64,000 nt of DNA, taken from Bacteroidota bacterium. GTDB lineage: Bacteria; Bacteroidota; Bacteroidia; Bacteroidales; UBA1715. This document shows positions 32,137 through 40,794 of this stretch, piece by piece. The notes beneath the pieces are model-generated. The model made no database searches, had not been told where the DNA came from, and saw only the letters and a list, made by a program, of their open reading frames with translations. How positions within the stretch are numbered: the first letter of the stretch is position 1; the number at the start of each line of letters is the position of its first letter. The translations under genes were made by a program, and so were the position numbers. The stretch is from assembly GCA_009786075.1 (NCBI GenBank), contig WQTX01000003.1:1-64000 (forward strand), written 5' to 3'.

Positions 32137-33189
32137 TTAAAACGCCTTAATTTTTTCCACCAACAATACATTTTCTTCATGCGTGCCAATAGTTATGCGC
32201 AAGCAATCTTCGCACAATTCAATTTTCGAGCGGTCGCGAACAATAATGCCGTTTGCTACCAAGTATAAATATAGCGCATGCGCATCATTTATTTTTACTA
32301 ACACAAAATTTGCATCGCTCGGGTAAATTTTTTGCACTGTTTTTATTTGTTGCAATTGCTCAACAAGCCACGCACGTTCGTGCAAAATATCGCGTACAAA
32401 AATATCTTTTATCGATGCGTGTTGTTCCAAAATTTCTTGTGCCAGGGTTTGCACAATGCCATTCAAATTGTAAGGCAATTTTATTTTGTTGATTACGGCA
32501 ATTACTTCTTTTGAGGCAAACATTATTCCCAAACGAATATTGGCAAGTCCCCATGCTTTTGAAAATGTTTGCAACACAATCAAATTCGGGTATTGCGCCA
32601 ACGAAAGCGTCCACGAAGGCTCGTCGGCAAAATCTATATAGGCTTCGTCAACAATTACCATTCCCGAAAAATTGTTCAAAATATGTTCAATATCAGCACG
32701 TTTTATAAGATTTCCCGAAGGATTGTTGGGCGAACAAATCCAAATTAACTTTGTATGTTCATCAATTGCTTGCATAATTTTCTCAGTTTGTAACTGAAAA
32801 TCTTCAGTCAGCGAAATTGATACACAACGTATATCGTTAATATCTGCCGAAACGCTGTACATTCCGTAGGTTGGCGGACAAATAATAGCCGTATCAACGC
32901 CCGGATTGCAAAATGCTTTGAAAATCAAATCAATACCCTCGTCGCTACCATTGCCAAGAAAAATTTGGTTGGCAGGAACGCCTTTTATTTGTGCAACTAC
33001 TTGTTTCAAAGGAGTTTGATACGGGTCGGGGTAACGGTTATTAGCACTGCCGTCAACTGCACCAAAGGGATTTTCGTTAGCATCGAGATTAACCAACGCC
33101 ACGCCGCTGTATTCATCACGAGCGGTGGAGTAGGGGCGAATGTTTTTTATGTTTTCACGGAGGAGTGTTGAAAGTGAAAAATTTTTCAT
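32137..33189 (-). CDS. hisC: histidinol-phosphate aminotransferase
   Basis: 350 residues of fold-type I PLP aminotransferase: LDANENPFG near the N-terminus, FLGNGSDEGIDLIFKAFC, WICSPNNPSGN, VIVDEAYIDF (Asp and Tyr contacting PLP) and TFSKAWGLANIRLGI with the Schiff-base Lys; C-terminal LRITIGTHEEN with the substrate Arg. Converts imidazole-acetol phosphate to histidinol phosphate. hisD and hisG lie on the same strand 3.1 and 7.6 kb upstream, separated by unrelated genes; hisB is not in the window. Confidence 0.93.
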   Translation of the reverse strand: MKNFSLSTLLRENIKNIRPYSTARDEYSGVALVNLDANENPFGAVDGSANNRYPDPYQTPLKQVVAQIKGVPANQIFLGNGSDEGIDLIFKAFCNPGVDTAIICPPTYGMYSVSADINDIRCVSISLTEDFQLQTEKIMQAIDEHTKLIWICSPNNPSGNLIKRADIEHILNNFSGMVIVDEAYIDFADEPSWTLSLAQYPNLIVLQTFSKAWGLANIRLGIMFASKEVIAVINKIKLPYNLNGIVQTLAQEILEQHASIKDIFVRDILHERAWLVEQLQQIKTVQKIYPSDANFVLVKINDAHALYLYLVANGIIVRDRSKIELCEDCLRITIGTHEENVLLVEKIKAF

Positions 33190-33373
33190 TTGTTTAGTTT
33201 TTTAAGGTAGGGGCGATGCCTGTGTGCTCGCCCGATTAAGATATTTATTGTTCAAGCAAGGGGTTTATCTCAAATGCCAAAGTTACTATTTTTTCTGTCT
33301 CGTTGTTGTCCTCCTGTACACAAAATTGTCATTTTTTGCAAAACTGTCAGATTGTGCCGAATCAAAACCCAAC

Positions 33374-35611
33374 TCACATATTCAACACCCTCGTCCCCTC
33401 ATTCGCTCTAAACGCAGGTTTATAAAGCAAGATATACGACGAACTATACTCCGAATGTCCTTCAACATCAAGAATTACCTCAAAACGGTCGGTCGCTTCC
33501 CAGTAAGGCAGGCGAAAACGGACTGTCGGTCCTGCTACGTTCGTATTGGGTTCGGCTACGGGACTTTCCCATTTCATAATCACTTCTTCTCCTTTGGCTG
33601 GTTTTAGCTTTACCGATATTTTTAGCGATGGAACTTCTTTGAATGTGTCGTTCAACACATAGATGTCTGCAAAAAAGTCTTCTCCTTCATTCCATTGGAA
33701 CTTGCTGAAGCGCGCGCTGGCAAGAACGGGACGGCACGATGCCGATATGGTGTCATAAGCCGGTTTTTTGATATTCGGATATGCAAGTATCGAATTATTT
33801 ACTGCGGCAGCCCACGGTTCGTTGTAGCACCAGTTTATAGCCATGGCGCAATATGGTTTTTGACGGCGCGCTTCCTCGTAGATAGCTTTATAACCCTGAG
33901 ATTGTAATAACTGGCTTTGTTGCACGAGCGTTTCCAAATTTGGTGCTTTTCCGAAATAACTTTCAATATCATTCAGTGAAAGCCATGTATCGCCCACCCA
34001 TGCGCCATAAGCATGATGGTCGCGCCATGCCGTATGGTCGCGAGGCGGGAAGAGGTCTTTTGCAGGAATAATTTTTTTCAACACCTCTACGGGCGACATT
34101 CCCGGCATGCCAAATTCGGTGTAAGCCGTAAAACGGGCGTTGTTTATAGTTTTATATACTTCGGTTTTTCCGTCGAAATCTACAAAGAGGTAATGCCCGT
34201 GTCCCATTCCCATTATAGGTGCGGTGGCGTTGAACGGAATGGTGGGATTCAGTTCGAGGCACAGACTGTTGAGCAAGCGTAGCGGCAGCGATTGGTCAGT
34301 CATGCGCGACCAGTCGTTAAACAGTTCATTACCTCCGCACCAGAGAGCGGTGGAAGGATGTTGCCGCAAGCGTTTGATAATCGAAGTTGCTTCCTGCCTC
34401 AATATTTTTAGGTAATGCGGGTCGTCGGGGTAGTTGTTGCAAGCAAGCGGGAAGTCTTCCCAGACTAATATTCCCCGTTCGTCGCACAATTCATGAAACG
34501 ATTCTTTATTGATAATACTGCCGCCCCATACGCGGAAGATATTGAAATTCAGTCCTATTGCCAAGTCAATTAATTCTTCGTACCGTTCGCGGGTAATGGT
34601 TCCGAAAAATATTTCGGGGTTTACCCAGTTGGAGCCTTTGACAAAAATCCGCTTCCCGTTAATTTCAAACTGTGCGGGAGGCACCGAACGCGTTTTTGGG
34701 AAAGTACTCGGTTCTTTCCATGCTCCTTCATTCATAACCAAACGCACTCTTTTAAATCCGGTTTTCTGACTTTTCGCGTCTATTACATTGCCCGACCGGT
34801 CGTGCAGTTCGAAGTGAGAGGTGTAGAGATAAGGCATTCCGTGGTCGTGCGGAAACCACAGGGCGGGATTGTCGAAAACAATCGGATTGCCGGTAAATAG
34901 GTCGGCGGCGATTTCGCCTTTTTGTGTCAGTACCGTACTGCCGCTTTGGTCTTTCAGCGTCCATGAATAGGTCAGTCCTTTTACGTTTCTTCCTTCTCCC
35001 TGCAATTGAATGAAGGCTTTATCTAACGAATTATTCAGCTCGTAAGATACATATATATCGGTCAGGTGCGAACGATTCCGAACCATCAGTCCCGTTTCGT
35101 CCCAAATTCCCAGCGGGACTAACCGCGGATGCCAGTCCCACCCGTAGCTTACGGCAGGTTTAACCACATGAGCCGCCTGCGAACGGTCAGTCGGCTCCTT
35201 TACCATTTTGGGAACAGGGTGTACAATAATTTTCAACACATTTTCTTCCTTCAGAAAATCGGTAATGTCAATGTCCACGTATGTAAACATTCCTTCTTGC
35301 TGATGAATAAACTTGTCATTGAGATAGATTTCAAACTCGTAATCTATTCCTTTTGAGAAAAAAAACACTCTTTCGAACTCTTCCAGTACCGGTTTTTTGA
35401 AAGAAGAAAGATAGGTATAGAACCGGTCTTCCATCCATAAAAACATTTTGTAATTGTCGGCATATTCGTATGGAGGATATTTTTCCGCCTTAGCAATATC
35501 TAATTGCACGGCGCCGGGTACCTGCGCGGGTACAAACTTTGAAGGCGCTTTTGATTTATCGGGTGAGTAACCTACTTGCCATTCTAAGGCTTGTGCGAAT
35601 TTGCAGTCCAT
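33374..35611 (-). CDS. glycoside hydrolase family 2, beta-mannosidase-like
   Basis: 745 residues: jelly-roll domain (FERVFFFSKGIDYEFEIYLND...GMFTYVDIDIT; YGWDWHPRLVPLGIWDETGL), Ig-like domain, and a TIM barrel with the acid/base Glu in WCGGNE (E429) and the nucleophile in AYTEFG (E499). The motifs KGSNWVNPEIF and FRVWGGSIINKESFHELCDERGILVWEDFP are typical of beta-mannosidases. It is about 100 residues shorter than most and has no signal peptide, suggesting cytoplasmic action on imported oligosaccharides. Its base composition looks more GC-rich than the neighbouring genes and it splits hisD from hisC, consistent with insertion. A TATCTTTG box lies at 35635-35642. Confidence 0.88.
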   Translation of the reverse strand: MDCKFAQALEWQVGYSPDKSKAPSKFVPAQVPGAVQLDIAKAEKYPPYEYADNYKMFLWMEDRFYTYLSSFKKPVLEEFERVFFFSKGIDYEFEIYLNDKFIHQQEGMFTYVDIDITDFLKEENVLKIIVHPVPKMVKEPTDRSQAAHVVKPAVSYGWDWHPRLVPLGIWDETGLMVRNRSHLTDIYVSYELNNSLDKAFIQLQGEGRNVKGLTYSWTLKDQSGSTVLTQKGEIAADLFTGNPIVFDNPALWFPHDHGMPYLYTSHFELHDRSGNVIDAKSQKTGFKRVRLVMNEGAWKEPSTFPKTRSVPPAQFEINGKRIFVKGSNWVNPEIFFGTITRERYEELIDLAIGLNFNIFRVWGGSIINKESFHELCDERGILVWEDFPLACNNYPDDPHYLKILRQEATSIIKRLRQHPSTALWCGGNELFNDWSRMTDQSLPLRLLNSLCLELNPTIPFNATAPIMGMGHGHYLFVDFDGKTEVYKTINNARFTAYTEFGMPGMSPVEVLKKIIPAKDLFPPRDHTAWRDHHAYGAWVGDTWLSLNDIESYFGKAPNLETLVQQSQLLQSQGYKAIYEEARRQKPYCAMAINWCYNEPWAAAVNNSILAYPNIKKPAYDTISASCRPVLASARFSKFQWNEGEDFFADIYVLNDTFKEVPSLKISVKLKPAKGEEVIMKWESPVAEPNTNVAGPTVRFRLPYWEATDRFEVILDVEGHSEYSSSYILLYKPAFRANEGTRVLNM

Positions 35612-35692
35612 GTGTTGTTTTTTTACCGATACCGCAAAGATATGTAAAATTCCTAAAACTTATACATAATTACAAGTTTTAGGAATTTCAAT

Positions 35693-35733
35693 AAAAAAAA
35701 CAGCAAAACCATTTTCAGATTTTACTGTTTTTT
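35693..35733 (-). terminator. hairpin terminator downstream of the T9SS-tail lipoprotein
   Basis: On the minus strand AAAAAACAGTAAAA pairs with TTTTGCTGTTTTTTTT. A second stem, AAATTCCTAAAACTT with its complement, lies next to it at 35648-35690. Both stand between the lipoprotein gene and the GH2 gene. Confidence 0.6.
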
Positions 35734-35840
35734 AAACTACGCCGATGCCTCATTATAAAACTTCCCACTTTAGCTTTGGCACGGAGGCACAAGTTACAAA
35801 CTGCGCTAAACGGGGGAAAAGTTTTTCATTTGTTTATTTT

Positions 35841-36245
35841 TCAATTTTTAATTAAACATAGAGTACTTTTCTGCTCACCATTATTTGCTGTAACTCGATA
35901 TTTACCAGCAGAAAGTTTACTAACATCAAGTGTTATAGTTTGACCTTCAAAAGATAGGTCAAATAATACTTCCCCTCTCTTATCAGTTATGGTAACAATG
36001 TGCAAGTCTGCTGTTTTAAAATACAAGGTAACCACCCCATAAGTTGGGTTAGGATACATCATAAAATTCAGAACTTCAAGCATTTCATCGCTTATGGCAT
36101 CACCACCCATATTTACTCCGGCTTCATCGGTAAGTATACATATACACTCATTATCATTTGGGCGTTTATTATCATCATTGCACGAAATCAATACAGACGA
36201 TAGTACCATCATTGCCACTACTAAATAATTTACACTTTTTTCCAT
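35841..36245 (-). CDS. lipoprotein with a T9SS type A-like C-terminal domain
   Basis: 134 residues from ATG 36245: lipoprotein signal (VLSSVLISCNDD), a short Cys-containing linker, then a domain beginning MMYPNPTYGVVTLYF and ending LSAGKYRVTANNGEQKSTLCLIKN, the usual form of the T9SS type A sorting domain. There is almost no cargo between lipobox and sorting domain. Carrying both signals is odd: the domain may be used as a structural module here, or this is a remnant of a larger protein. It lies 70 nt after hisD. Confidence 0.7.
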   Translation of the reverse strand: MEKSVNYLVVAMMVLSSVLISCNDDNKRPNDNECICILTDEAGVNMGGDAISDEMLEVLNFMMYPNPTYGVVTLYFKTADLHIVTITDKRGEVLFDLSFEGQTITLDVSKLSAGKYRVTANNGEQKSTLCLIKN

Positions 36246-36314
36246 ATCAAAAATTGTTAAAATTTCATTAATACTCTCACTTGCTGTAAAATAACTTGTG
36301 CCCACTCATAATTT

Positions 36315-37607
36315 TTAAATTGTAATTGACTTAACATACGCCAACCGCACACTAACAGCATTCCTATGCGCATCAAGCATCTCAGCCTCAGCCATAGTTT
36401 CCACAGCTGCACCAATTCCGAGCAAGCCCTCTTCCGAAATTTCCTGAAAAGTAATTTTTTTCACAAAACTATCAAGCGAAACGCCGCTGTATGCTTTTGC
36501 GTGTCCGTGCGTGGGCAGGGTGTGGTTTGTGCCCGAAGCGTAATCGCCGGTGCTTTCCGATGAGTAATTTCCCAAAAATACTGAGCCGGCATTTATCACT
36601 TTGCGGCTGAATACAAACGGTTCGTTTACGGCAAGAATTAAATGTTCGGGTGCATATTCGTTCATCATTTCTATGGCATCAGCCATAGCATCGAAATAAA
36701 TAATTTTGCTGTTGCGAGCCGATGAGGCGGCTAATTCTTTACGTTGCAAAGTTTGCAATTGCAATGCAACTTGTTTCTGCGTTTCGTGTGCAATTTCTAA
36801 GGAATTTGTTAATAAAATTGCTTGGCTGTCCATACCGTGTTCGCACTGCGAAAGTAGGTCAGCGGCAATAAATTCAGGACGAGCGGTTTCGTCGGCAACT
36901 ACCATTACTTCCGAAGGTCCGGCAGGCATATCAATAGCCACGCCTTCGGTATTGACCATCATTTTTGCTTTGGTTACAAATTGATTTCCGGGACCGAAAA
37001 TTTTATATACTTGTGGTACGGTTTCGGTTCCATACGCCATGGCGGCAATTGCCTGTGCGCCGCCGGCTTTGAAAATTTTGGTTACGCCGGCTTGCCCGGC
37101 AGCATATAAAATTGCAGGGTGTATGCCGTTTTTTCCTTCGGGCGTACACAATATAATTTCTTTACAACCGGCAATTTTCGCCGGAATAGCAAGCATTAAA
37201 ATAGTAGAAAACAGCGGCGCTGTTCCCCCCGGAATATATAAACCAACTTTTTCTATTGCCACACTTTTGCGCCAGCATTTCACACCGTACATGGTTTCGG
37301 TAACTACCGGCGTTTCCTCTTGTTGTTCATGAAACTTGGTAATATTGCGAATAGCAAGTTGAATTGCCTGTTGCAATTCTTGCGAAACGTTGGTATGCGC
37401 ATTGGTAATTTCCTCTTCACTCACAACAAGCGATTGCAAATTAGGATTATCGAATTTACGACCATAGTCGAACAATGCCGCATCGCCCTGTTGTTTTACA
37501 TCGTTTACAATTGAACGCACAATGTGTTCCAATTCGGCATTTTCAAAAACCGGACGGGCAAGTAATTCTTGCCATTGTTCACGCGAGGGATTTGAAATTA
37601 TTTGCAT
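36315..37607 (-). CDS. hisD: histidinol dehydrogenase
   Basis: 430 residues with the HisD signature VEKVGLYIPGGTAPLFSTILMLAIPAKIAGC, KAGGAQAIAAMAYGTETVPQVYKIFGPGNQFVTKAKM, DMPAGPSEVMVVAD, and the zinc/catalytic segment LLSQCEHGMDSQAILLT and EHL. Oxidises histidinol to histidine with two NAD. ATG 37607 is used; an upstream in-frame ATG would include 17 residues encoded by the adjacent palindromic element. Separated from hisG by SPFH/NfeD and two DUF6567 genes. Confidence 0.94.
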   Translation of the reverse strand: MQIISNPSREQWQELLARPVFENAELEHIVRSIVNDVKQQGDAALFDYGRKFDNPNLQSLVVSEEEITNAHTNVSQELQQAIQLAIRNITKFHEQQEETPVVTETMYGVKCWRKSVAIEKVGLYIPGGTAPLFSTILMLAIPAKIAGCKEIILCTPEGKNGIHPAILYAAGQAGVTKIFKAGGAQAIAAMAYGTETVPQVYKIFGPGNQFVTKAKMMVNTEGVAIDMPAGPSEVMVVADETARPEFIAADLLSQCEHGMDSQAILLTNSLEIAHETQKQVALQLQTLQRKELAASSARNSKIIYFDAMADAIEMMNEYAPEHLILAVNEPFVFSRKVINAGSVFLGNYSSESTGDYASGTNHTLPTHGHAKAYSGVSLDSFVKKITFQEISEEGLLGIGAAVETMAEAEMLDAHRNAVSVRLAYVKSITI

Positions 37608-37613
37608 AAAAAA

Positions 37614-37766
37614 AGCCCCCTCCCAGCCTCCCCCACAAGGGGAGGAGAAGGAGAGCATTGTGATTAAAGTTAGTATCTCATTATTTATTCAAGTCTTTTC
37701 AATTGCGTCAGCAAGTCCCCCTCGGTTACTGAGCGTAGTCGAAGTATGAGGGGGATTAGGGGGGCT
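37614..37766 (-). repeat. stop-to-start palindromic element A5 with nested hairpin
   Basis: Fills the gap between the DUF6567 stop (37767, no gap) and the hisD start (7 nt away). One of its CCCCCT/AGGGGG loops carries an extra inserted word, CGGTTACTGAGCGTAGTCGAAG (37724-37745), of the CTTCGCTCAG family. Confidence 0.85.
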
Positions 37767-38681
37767 TTACCGCATTAAAACAAAACCACTTTGCGGATTG
37801 CCAATTGTGAGCGTATTTCCATTCAAAGTCATAGTAGTAGTGCGCCAATTTGAAGTGGTGGGACCCACAACCAATTCTTGGACTTGCCAAGTGGTATTGT
37901 CTATTTTGGTAAAATTTCTAAACATTTGGCTACCGATAGAAACTCGTCCTTCATTCAACAAACGCAACCAAAACCCTGATGTAACCTGTGTCAAAACGCC
38001 AACATTACCGCTAATAGTAACTACCAAACCGTCATTTTCTCTCGACCATCGTCCGGCAATCGCCTTTGTATCAGCAGGTCTTTCTGCAATTTCTTGGCTG
38101 TTGGTAGCAGTATTGTTTGTAATTGTATTATTTGAAGGAGCAGTTGCTTTATTGAAACCGGTATTAGCGGTATATGCCACATCGTTGTCAAATTCAAAAT
38201 CTATATCAACATCAAAACTTTCATTTTCAGCAACTGCATTGTTGGAATACGAAGGTACAGTAGTCTGATTTGCCGGTTTTTCCGTGTTGGTATTATTTGT
38301 TTTTGCGACAGAGGTAGCTCCGGTAAATTCAACCACATACGCCGAAACAGTTACCGTTTTTATTCTACACACCACAAAAAATTTGTCGTTTTCTTCAACC
38401 GTTTGATTGATTACAGCTCGCGATTTACCAACCAAATCAGCCGATTCGAGCATTTTGCTCCGAGCATTCTCAACCAACGGTTTGAAACTACCGCCAAATC
38501 CCAGTATTGCTACACCGCTGGCACTGCCTTTAACTTTACTGATAATTGTATAGTTGTTATTTTGTAGCACAACTTTTGTGTTGTTGTTGTTCATATTGCT
38601 TGTCAAACCGGAGTGCATTGCACACGATGCCATGGAAAAAACAATTGCACCTATTATAATTATGTTTAAAAATCTTTTCAT
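37767..38681 (-). CDS. DUF6567-type lipoprotein with C-terminal extension
   Basis: 304 residues. Lipoprotein signal (VFSMASCAMHSG), then a conserved ~120-residue domain (SGLTSNMNNNNTKVVLQNNNYTIISKVKGSASG...GFGGSFKPLVENARSKMLESADLVGKSRAVINQTVEEN) that I relate to DUF6567. Unlike the shorter paralog next door it continues with a low-complexity Asn/Thr-rich linker and a ~100-residue C-terminal domain (IAGRWSRENDGLVVTISGNVGVLT...NTLTIGNPQSGFVLM). Function unknown; periplasmic or outer-membrane lipoprotein. Confidence 0.78.
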   Translation of the reverse strand: MKRFLNIIIIGAIVFSMASCAMHSGLTSNMNNNNTKVVLQNNNYTIISKVKGSASGVAILGFGGSFKPLVENARSKMLESADLVGKSRAVINQTVEENDKFFVVCRIKTVTVSAYVVEFTGATSVAKTNNTNTEKPANQTTVPSYSNNAVAENESFDVDIDFEFDNDVAYTANTGFNKATAPSNNTITNNTATNSQEIAERPADTKAIAGRWSRENDGLVVTISGNVGVLTQVTSGFWLRLLNEGRVSIGSQMFRNFTKIDNTTWQVQELVVGPTTSNWRTTTMTLNGNTLTIGNPQSGFVLMR

Positions 38682-38767
38682 TGTATTTGTTTTTAAAAAT
38701 CAGTATTCAGTAGTGAGTAATCAGTATTCAGTATCAAGAATTTACTGTCGGTTACTCTGTACTATAA

Positions 38768-39133
38768 TTATTTAGTAAACTCAATTATATAACCCGAAAC
38801 CGTTACAGTTTTTTTTCTACAAAATAAATAGAATTTGTCATTTATTTCAACTGTTTCGTTAATTACAGCTCGTGGTTTGCCAACTAAATCAGCCGATTCG
38901 AGCATATTACTGCGAGCATTTTCAACCAATGGTTTGAAACTGCCGCCAAATCCCAATATGGCTCTTCCGGTGGCTTCGCCTTTTACTTTGCTTATAACTT
39001 TATAATTGTTGCCTTGCAATACCACATCAGTACTGCTGTTATTCATATTGCTTGTTAAACCTGAGTGCATAGCGCACGACGACATTGAAAAAACAATTGC
39101 AATTATTGTTAGTATGTTTAAATTTTTTTTCAT
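38768..39133 (-). CDS. DUF6567-type lipoprotein, short paralog
   Basis: 121 residues from ATG 39133. Nearly the same lipobox and domain as the gene downstream (AMHSGLTSNMNN, GFGGSFKPLVENARS, LESADLVGKPRAVINETVE), ending after VSGYIIEFTK with no extension. A tandem duplication is evident. Upstream in-frame codons fall in the palindromic element and were left out. Confidence 0.8.
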   Translation of the reverse strand: MKKNLNILTIIAIVFSMSSCAMHSGLTSNMNNSSTDVVLQGNNYKVISKVKGEATGRAILGFGGSFKPLVENARSNMLESADLVGKPRAVINETVEINDKFYLFCRKKTVTVSGYIIEFTK

Positions 39134-39150
39134 GATATTTATTTTTTTTG

Positions 39151-39285
39151 AGCCCCCTCCCGACCTCCCCCTCAAGGGGAGGAGAAAGAAAACTGTGGTT
39201 AAATTTGTTAATTATTTCATTTTTTATTGTATCTTTTTCAGTTGCTTCAGAAAGTCCCCCCTTGTGGGGGGGATTTAGGGGGGCT
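39151..39285 (-). repeat. stop-to-start palindromic element A6
   Basis: 135 bp from directly after the SPFH stop codon (39286) to 17 nt before the DUF6567 start. Same order of hairpins and the same central words (TTTCTGAAGCAACTGAAAA) as A1. Confidence 0.85.
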
Positions 39286-40209
39286 TTATTGTTTTTTAGT
39301 TTTATCAATTACCGACATTGCCGTTGCAATTATGCCGCTCACATCAGTCATCGACTGCGGAATAATCATGGTATTGTTGGTTTTTGCCATTTTACCGAAT
39401 TCTGTTAAATATTGTTCGGCAATGCGCAAATTCACAGCATCGAGACCATGTTCGCTGCCTATGGCGGTTGCAATATCACGCAAACCGTTAGCCGTAGCTT
39501 TGGCAACAGCTTCAATTTCCGATGCACGACCTTGCGCTTCGTTAATTCTACGTTGTTTTTCCCCTTCCGAACGGGCAATCAATTCTTGTTTATCACCCTC
39601 GGCAACGTTTATTTTTGCTTGTTTTGCACCTTCCGACTCGGCAATGATTGCTCGTTTTTCACGCTCGGCACGCATTTGTTTTTCCATTGCATCTTTTATG
39701 CTTTGCGGCGGTGTAATGTTTTTTACCTCGTAGCGAGTAACTTTCACGCCCCACGGGTCGCTTGCTTTATCCACAGCGTCCACAATTACCGAATTGATAG
39801 AATCGCGTTCTTCAAACGTTTTGTCTAATTCCAATTTACCAATCACGCTACGCATGGTTGTTTGCGCCAATTGAATAGCTGCAAACACATAATTATCAAT
39901 ACCATACGATGCTTTGTGTGGGTCTACCACCTGCAAATACAAAATACCATCGACTTCTACCGAAATATTGTCGCGTGTGATACAGGTTTGCGATGCCACA
40001 TCAATTGCGTGTTCTTTCAGTGAATGACGATAGGCAATTTTATCGACAAACGGAATGATAATTTTGAAACCTGCGAGCAGTGTTTCGTGATATTTACCCA
40101 ATCGTTCAACGATAAATGCTTGACGTTGTGGTACTACTTTAACTGAGCCGATAAGAGCAAAAAATACTATGATTGCTAAGCCGACCCAAAAAATTGTTAA
40201 AAAATCCAT
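39286..40209 (-). CDS. SPFH/stomatin-like membrane protease regulator (QmcA-like)
   Basis: 307 residues: one N-terminal membrane helix (IFWVGLAIIVFFALIGSV), then the SPFH domain (VVPQRQAFIVERLGKYHETLLAGFKIIIPFVDKIAYRHSLKEHAIDV...RDNISVEVDGILYLQV) and a long charged coiled coil (AEREKRAIIAESEGAKQAKINVAEGDKQELIARSEGEKQRRINEA). It assembles into membrane cages that regulate proteases. The NfeD gene ends 2 nt upstream, the classical NfeD-stomatin pair. Confidence 0.92.
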   Translation of the reverse strand: MDFLTIFWVGLAIIVFFALIGSVKVVPQRQAFIVERLGKYHETLLAGFKIIIPFVDKIAYRHSLKEHAIDVASQTCITRDNISVEVDGILYLQVVDPHKASYGIDNYVFAAIQLAQTTMRSVIGKLELDKTFEERDSINSVIVDAVDKASDPWGVKVTRYEVKNITPPQSIKDAMEKQMRAEREKRAIIAESEGAKQAKINVAEGDKQELIARSEGEKQRRINEAQGRASEIEAVAKATANGLRDIATAIGSEHGLDAVNLRIAEQYLTEFGKMAKTNNTMIIPQSMTDVSGIIATAMSVIDKTKKQ

Positions 40210-40211
40210 GT

Positions 40212-40658
40212 TTAATCCTCCTTGTTTTTAGTTACTATTAATGTTAAATTTTCTCGTTTTTGAATAAACACCACATCGCCTTTTGCAAAATTTTCGTTTG
40301 CTTCGGCTTTCCATGAAGTGCCGTTAAATTCTACTTTGCCATTGAGTGCCGCAAAATCTTCGAGCACAACGGCAGTTTTTCCTTTAAATTCGTCTTTCAA
40401 CTCATCAAGTTCGCAGTTTTTTAGTTTTTTGTTAAACAATATTTGTTTGAACGATTTGCGAAAAGCTAAGAGTGTACTGCACGAAACAGTTACAAAAATC
40501 ACAAGCTGCCATGTTGTGTTAATATCGAAAAAATACGCACACGCAGCGGTAATCAATGCGCCAATACCAAAAAATATAAGCACAAAACCAGGCACAACCA
40601 ATTCAAGCAAAATGCCTGTTATGCCACAAATAAGCCAGAATAATTCGTTTATTTCCAT
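40212..40658 (-). CDS. NfeD-like membrane protein
   Basis: 148 residues: three hydrophobic segments (ICGITGILLELVVPGFVLIFFGIGALITAACAYFF) and a C-terminal OB-fold domain (ELKDEFKGKTAVVLEDFAALNGKVEFNGTSWKAEANENFAKGDVVFIQKRENLTLIV), the short NfeD form without the serine protease part. Partner of the downstream SPFH protein with a 2-nt gap. Confidence 0.9.
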   Translation of the reverse strand: MEINELFWLICGITGILLELVVPGFVLIFFGIGALITAACAYFFDINTTWQLVIFVTVSCSTLLAFRKSFKQILFNKKLKNCELDELKDEFKGKTAVVLEDFAALNGKVEFNGTSWKAEANENFAKGDVVFIQKRENLTLIVTKNKED

Positions 40659-40662
40659 TTTT

Positions 40663-40738
40663 TAGGTTTTTAGGGGTTAGGTTTTTAGGTTATAGGGGGT
40701 AGGGTTTTAGGTTGTAGGATATTCGATAGATATTCATT
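40663..40738. repeat. TTTTAGG-word spacer
   Basis: Tandem variants of TTTTAGGTTTTTAGGGGTTAGG fill most of the gap between hisG and nfeD; complementary TTTCCTAAAACC words follow at 40763-40780. No gene. Confidence 0.55.
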
Positions 40739-40794
40739 GTTTGTTTTGGTGGTTAATTCCTTGTTTCCTAAAACCTCGTTTCCTTGTCTCCTTC

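Noticed and set aside
37607..37658. Longer hisD start including 17 extra residues
   Set aside because: Those codons belong to palindromic element A5 and HisD similarity begins at the ATG at 37607.
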